Shown here piece by piece: positions 46,046 through 47,643 of a stretch of DNA of 47,643 nucleotides (positions within the stretch are counted from its first letter, which is position 1; the number at the start of each line of letters is the position of its first letter). The stretch is from the NCBI RefSeq assembly GCF_014357575.1, contig NZ_JACONW010000027.1:1-47643 (forward strand), written 5' to 3'. This DNA is from Pseudomonas folii. GTDB lineage: Bacteria; Pseudomonadota; Gammaproteobacteria; Pseudomonadales; Pseudomonadaceae. The notes beneath the pieces were generated by a model, which had not been told where the DNA came from, did not search any database, and worked only from the letters and a program-made list of their open reading frames with translations. A program made the position numbers and the translations under genes.

Positions 46046-46350
46046 GTGCCATCGGCATAAACGCTTAAATATCAACTGGTTACATAAAAATCGAAAGCCA
46101 ACCGCACCATTCCTGTGCAAGAAGCTTCCCAACCAGTTCTCCTACGCCTCATTCGGAAGCGTTATTCAACTGCAAAAACTATGACCAGCATAGCCAGAGT
46201 TGATTTCACGAGACGATATCGTTTGTCGATAATCAGCGACATCCGAAACACACCGAATTTGTATGCCCCGTTTCAAGTCGCTGTCGAAAATACGAGCGCG
46301 CTGCCAGTACCGACTTCCAACCGGGCTGTCCTGACCGAACTTCCCTTTGT

Positions 46351-46375
46351 GCCACTCGCTGAGTGGCTTTTTTTT
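46351..46375 (+). terminator. orphan plus-strand intrinsic terminator
   Basis: GCCACTC, GCT, GAGTGGC is a perfect seven-pair stem with a three-base loop, followed by eight or more T. The flanking genes (ATP-grasp, rraB) are on the minus strand, so no known transcript uses it. The 46000-46350 stretch, with a patch of lower GC, may encode a small RNA ending here. Confidence 0.85.
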
Positions 46376-46444
46376 GTCTACCGAAAACTGAACAGATACA
46401 CCGGTAGAGCCGAGATACTCTGTTTTGCGTTTAGAACATACAAA

Positions 46445-46488
46445 CTAAAACCGGCCAATTCCCAGGCATTTGCCTGGTAATTGACCGG
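46445..46488 (-). terminator. intrinsic terminator after rraB
   Basis: On the minus strand CCGGTCAATTACCAGGCA and TGCCTGGGAATTGGCCGG form an 18-pair stem with two mismatches and a two-to-four base loop, followed by TTTTAGTTTG. It is about 25 bases after the rraB stop. Confidence 0.88.
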
Positions 46489-46512
46489 CGATTCACCCTG
46501 TCATAGCGCGTT

Positions 46513-46854
46513 TCATGCGTGTAGCCGCCGGATCTCCTGTCTCACTCCCCAGCCCTCGACCTCTCCGTCCAGCGGAGTAATCGCAGCCTGGAAATCCTGC
46601 TCGAAATCACCGATGCCGTCATAAGTCGCGTGCATGACTTTGCTCAATTGCAAGTGCCAGGCACCGTCATCCCGAACATTAATCTGAGTATTGAGAGATT
46701 CGCCACGGTACTGATCTGCAGCCTGCCTTGCCCGTTCCTCGTCCGGGAAAATGGCGTAGAACTCGATGGGATGGATACGTGCGAAGTCAAAACCGCTTTC
46801 TTTCATGCGGCGCAGCACGTTGCTGCTGATGTCCTCTTGATAGGCTGTGCTCAT
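46513..46854 (-). CDS. rraB: ribonuclease E inhibitor RraB
   Basis: A 113-residue protein of the RraB family, which binds RNase E and modulates RNA turnover. Recognisable segments are NVLRRMKESGFDFARIHPIE, YAIFPDEERARQAADQYRGE and FEQDFQAAITPLDGEVEGWG, a ferredoxin-like fold. AGGAGG lies eight bases before the ATG, a strong site. A strong terminator follows. The gene stands alone between the peptide-synthesis operon and a small hypothetical gene on the same strand. The assignment is by recognition of the family pattern. Confidence 0.9.
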   Translation of the reverse strand: MSTAYQEDISSNVLRRMKESGFDFARIHPIEFYAIFPDEERARQAADQYRGESLNTQINVRDDGAWHLQLSKVMHATYDGIGDFEQDFQAAITPLDGEVEGWGVRQEIRRLHA

Positions 46855-47099
46855 GAAACGTCCTCCTATTCAACGATAGATAGAGTTTCAACATTCCCTG
46901 CGCGCCGCTCGCGGCAGCGCCAATACACAGCAGATACTCTGCCATACGGGATCAAGCATGTAGCTGACAAGGCCGAGCCTGTTGCCAGACCGGCATCGAC
47001 ATGGAGAAAACGGGAGAAACGCTTCACCCGTCTCACTTGCAGAGTAACCCCATCATTGGTCTTCTGCCAATTCCCGGCGGGGCCATTTTTTCAATGCAC

Positions 47100-47336
47100 T
47101 CAGAAAACCTCTTTGATCGAGATGATCTGCACAGCGTTGTGTTCTTTCAAAGACTTGGCCGTGGGCTCGGCTATGCGGCCGTCCAGGTCATTCATGTCCA
47201 GCTCGTCAGCGACCGGAACCAGAATGTGGCGAAGACGCTGGGCGGCCTTCTCCTCGCTGGGCAGCTCCTCGGATTCCATCACATGGCTCTGTTGCACACC
47301 GTCTTTGTCGAGATACGAAATGTTCCACTGTTTCAT
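47100..47336 (-). CDS. small hypothetical protein (78 aa)
   Basis: A soluble, acidic 78-residue protein starting MKQWNISYLDKDGVQQSHVM. It has a beta-rich start and a helix EEKAAQRLRHILVP, and ends NAVQIISIKEVF. I do not recognise a domain. An in-frame start eight codons earlier is possible, but GAGGAG six bases before ATG 47336 supports the shorter form. About 245 bases to rraB contain no other clear gene. It may be co-regulated with rraB, but there is no direct evidence. Confidence 0.7.
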   Translation of the reverse strand: MKQWNISYLDKDGVQQSHVMESEELPSEEKAAQRLRHILVPVADELDMNDLDGRIAEPTAKSLKEHNAVQIISIKEVF

Positions 47337-47489
47337 CAAGGTCTCCTCGGCAGCCGACAATGCGGCTTACGTGATCTTGACCTTTTGACGCGAGGATTCG
47401 TTCACAGGATTTGCAATCACGGCAGTGCGTCGGAACAACGGGCACGCGTGGTCTTGCTGGAGAAAAAGGTGGTGCAGTGGTTCAAGCAT

Positions 47490-47643
47490 GATGCCTCGCG
47501 AACAAGTTCGCTCCTACCGGCTCAGCGCTGTTTCAGGTAGGAGGCAACTTGTTGGCGAGAGGGTTTTCACGCGGTGATCCAGGCCCAACACCTCGCGAAC
47601 AAGTTCGCTCCTACCGGTTCAGCGCTGTTTCAGGTAGGAGGCA
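47490..47643. repeat. tandem REP pairs of the AACAAGTTCGCTCCTACCGG family
   Basis: Two near-identical units, each CCTCGCGAACAAGTTCGCTC, a short GGTTCAGCGCTGTTTCAGGT-type spacer and the inverse GTAGGAGGCA, occur at about 47492-47560 and 47590-47643. The second runs off the window. The array is like the 42.7 kb copy. Confidence 0.9.

Noticed and set aside
46115..46480. 121-residue plus-strand open frame between the ATP-grasp gene and rraB
   Set aside because: No ribosome site, unnatural composition, and it runs through a strong terminator hairpin and the rraB terminator.
46855..47099. Search for a terminator or gene between rraB and the last small gene
   Set aside because: TGGCCCCGCCGGGAATTGGC shows partial self-complementarity, but no stem plus T tract suits either strand.

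Overview
The window is a chromosomal segment of a Pseudomonas species, most likely from the broad P. fluorescens / P. syringae lineage. Three things support this. The block dnaQ-rnhA-methyltransferase-gloB-mltD-npp-fabI has the gene order I recall from P. aeruginosa. The intergenic spaces carry the genus's REP/REPIN palindromes built on GGGACCGGCTTTAGCCGGGA. Codon use is GC-rich with strong AAGGAG-type ribosome sites. Species cannot be fixed from the sequence alone.

Layout. Positions 1-322 hold one copy of a dispersed intergenic repeat. 323-2566 is a two-gene acyl-CoA catabolic operon (hydroxyacyl-CoA hydrolase / enoyl-CoA hydratase, then acyl-CoA dehydrogenase). 2685-7847 (minus) is a single 1720-residue toxin-like protein ending in an HExxH metalloprotease domain that I read as aspzincin-like. 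An intrinsic terminator lies directly in front of its ribosome site and separates it from an FMN reductase. 8832-9821 holds a small hypothetical gene, REP elements and a GNAT acetyltransferase of the streptothricin-acetyltransferase type. 9867-14399 is the conserved dnaQ/rnhA/methyltransferase block divergent from gloB and mltD. 14670-22057 is the NppA1A2BCD (YejABEF-like) peptide / peptide-antibiotic importer, followed 18 bp later by fabI and a terminator.

22947-23719 is a nested palindromic mosaic of repeats. 23725-27714 (minus) is a tightly overlapped operon DUF72-ybhP-clsB-ybhN (phospholipid synthesis and envelope). 27857-29002 is an orphan Rossmann-fold oxidoreductase-like gene with a long leader. 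29679-33252 carries cytochrome b561, a large exported repeat-type protein and a DUF3142 protein. 33396-35769 has an isochorismatase-family gene broken by an in-frame amber codon and a divergent LysR/SDR pair. A tRNA-Ser(GGA) lies at 35887-35976. 36203-39386 has two small hypotheticals, a methyltransferase, a crotonase and a CorA-like transporter. 39409-39993 is a tandem array of five near-identical REPINs.

40028-42658 has a glutamine amidotransferase, then a compact envelope cluster: a 31-residue membrane peptide, an exported rhodanese-like protein lacking its cysteine, and a fusion-type c cytochrome. 42803-45999 (minus) is the ATP-grasp / alpha-E / transglutaminase operon, thought to make and modify a peptide. 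The right edge has rraB with its terminator, an orphan plus-strand terminator that may mark a small RNA, a small hypothetical gene and tandem copies of a second REP family.

Most of the window is core or persistent genome. The best candidates for new biology are the metalloprotease-tipped giant protein with its terminator-guarded leader, the cysteine-less rhodanese / cytochrome c cluster at 41271-42658, and the repeat architectures.
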